This document shows positions 5,732 through 6,010 of a stretch of 6,010 nucleotides of DNA, piece after piece. Numbering within the stretch: position 1 is the first letter of the stretch; each line of letters opens with the position of its first letter. Origin of the DNA: Candidatus Omnitrophota bacterium (GTDB lineage: Bacteria > Omnitrophota > Omnitrophia > Omnitrophales > Aquincolibacteriaceae). The translations under genes and the position numbers were made by a program. Location of the stretch: positions 1-6,010 of the forward strand of contig JAHFHB010000130.1 of the NCBI GenBank assembly GCA_023247135.1, in the 5' to 3' direction. The notes beneath the pieces are model-generated. The model saw nothing but the letters and a program-made list of their open reading frames with translations. It was not told the DNA's origin and ran no database searches.

Positions 5732-6010
5732 ATGACTGCGGGCGCGACGGCCAAGCGTTTAGGACCGAGGTATTTCTTGAGGTATTCGCCGGTGTAAGAC
5801 CCCTTGGCCTTAAGAATGCCGGCCAGCGGCCCACTGTAGACAAGCCGGCCGCCGTTCAATCCGCCTTCCGGCCCCAAATCCAGAGCCCAATCGGCGGCCT
5901 GAATCACTTCCATATTGTGCTCAATCACAAGCAGGGAATGCCCGCGCGCAAGTAGTTCGTCAAACGCCTTGAGCAGGTAGTGAATATCCTGGTAATGCAA
6001 ACCGGTCGTG
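5728..6010 (-). CDS. uvrA: UvrABC system protein A, C-terminal end
   Basis: UvrA is the dimeric ATPase that finds bulky DNA lesions and loads UvrB in nucleotide excision repair, in the cytosol. Only the last 93 residues or so are present; the gene enters from the right edge. The visible part begins TTGMHYQDIHYLLKAFDELL, the D-loop segment that directly follows Walker B in the second ABC ATPase domain; most UvrA proteins have Leu where Met is found here. It continues with LLVIEHNMEVIQAADWALDLGPEGG, which holds the H-loop histidine of the ATP switch and the highly conserved UvrA ADW-DLGPEGG signature. The typical ending SYTGEYLKKYL follows, then a 12-residue tail. The stop is TGA at 5730-5728. 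Nothing suggests it is damaged. It runs in the same direction as the following genes, but DNA repair is not obviously linked to them in function. Confidence 0.96.
   Translation of the reverse strand, partial: TTGLHYQDIHYLLKAFDELLARGHSLLVIEHNMEVIQAADWALDLGPEGGLNGGRLVYSGPLAGILKAKGSYTGEYLKKYLGPKRLAVAPAVI

Overview
All genes supported in this 6 kb window lie on the minus strand, so the biological order runs from right to left: uvrA (3' end only), a small membrane-anchored acidic protein, a compact FtsH-type AAA+ zinc protease, a lipoprotein of unknown function, hrcA, grpE and dnaJ (5' part only). No RNA gene, mobile element, CRISPR array or obvious laterally acquired segment is visible.

Organism: a bacterium of moderately high GC content with an FtsH-type inner-membrane protease and a lipobox-type lipoprotein, probably Gram-negative. 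An HrcA regulator upstream of grpE is found in many phyla (Firmicutes, Delta-proteobacteria, PVC-related and uncultured lineages). The divergent FtsH, the short HrcA and the unrecognised proteins suggest a little-studied lineage. A PVC-related or Omnitrophota-like bacterium is my guess, but the sequence does not prove it.

Layout: 5728-6010 is the C-terminus of the excinuclease ATPase UvrA. A candidate promoter overlaps the uvrA stop codon and precedes a leader with hairpin potential and a 185-residue single-span membrane protein (5053-5610). A strong sigma70-type promoter (4987-5016) then drives ftsH (3230-4912). Only 3 bases separate ftsH from the lipoprotein gene (1865-3226), so the two are probably translationally coupled. 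After a 50-base gap with a weak promoter candidate come hrcA (1047-1814), grpE (455-1054, overlapping hrcA by 8 bases) and dnaJ (1-428, 26 bases after grpE).

How the genes work together: most of the window concerns protein quality control. FtsH degrades membrane and cytosolic substrates, GrpE and DnaJ are the nucleotide-exchange factor and J-domain co-chaperone of DnaK, and HrcA is normally the repressor of this chaperone operon. Three departures from the textbook stand out. FtsH has almost no periplasmic domain, HrcA lacks roughly 90 residues of its central region, and dnaK is missing from its usual place between grpE and dnaJ. No CIRCE operator is visible upstream of hrcA either.
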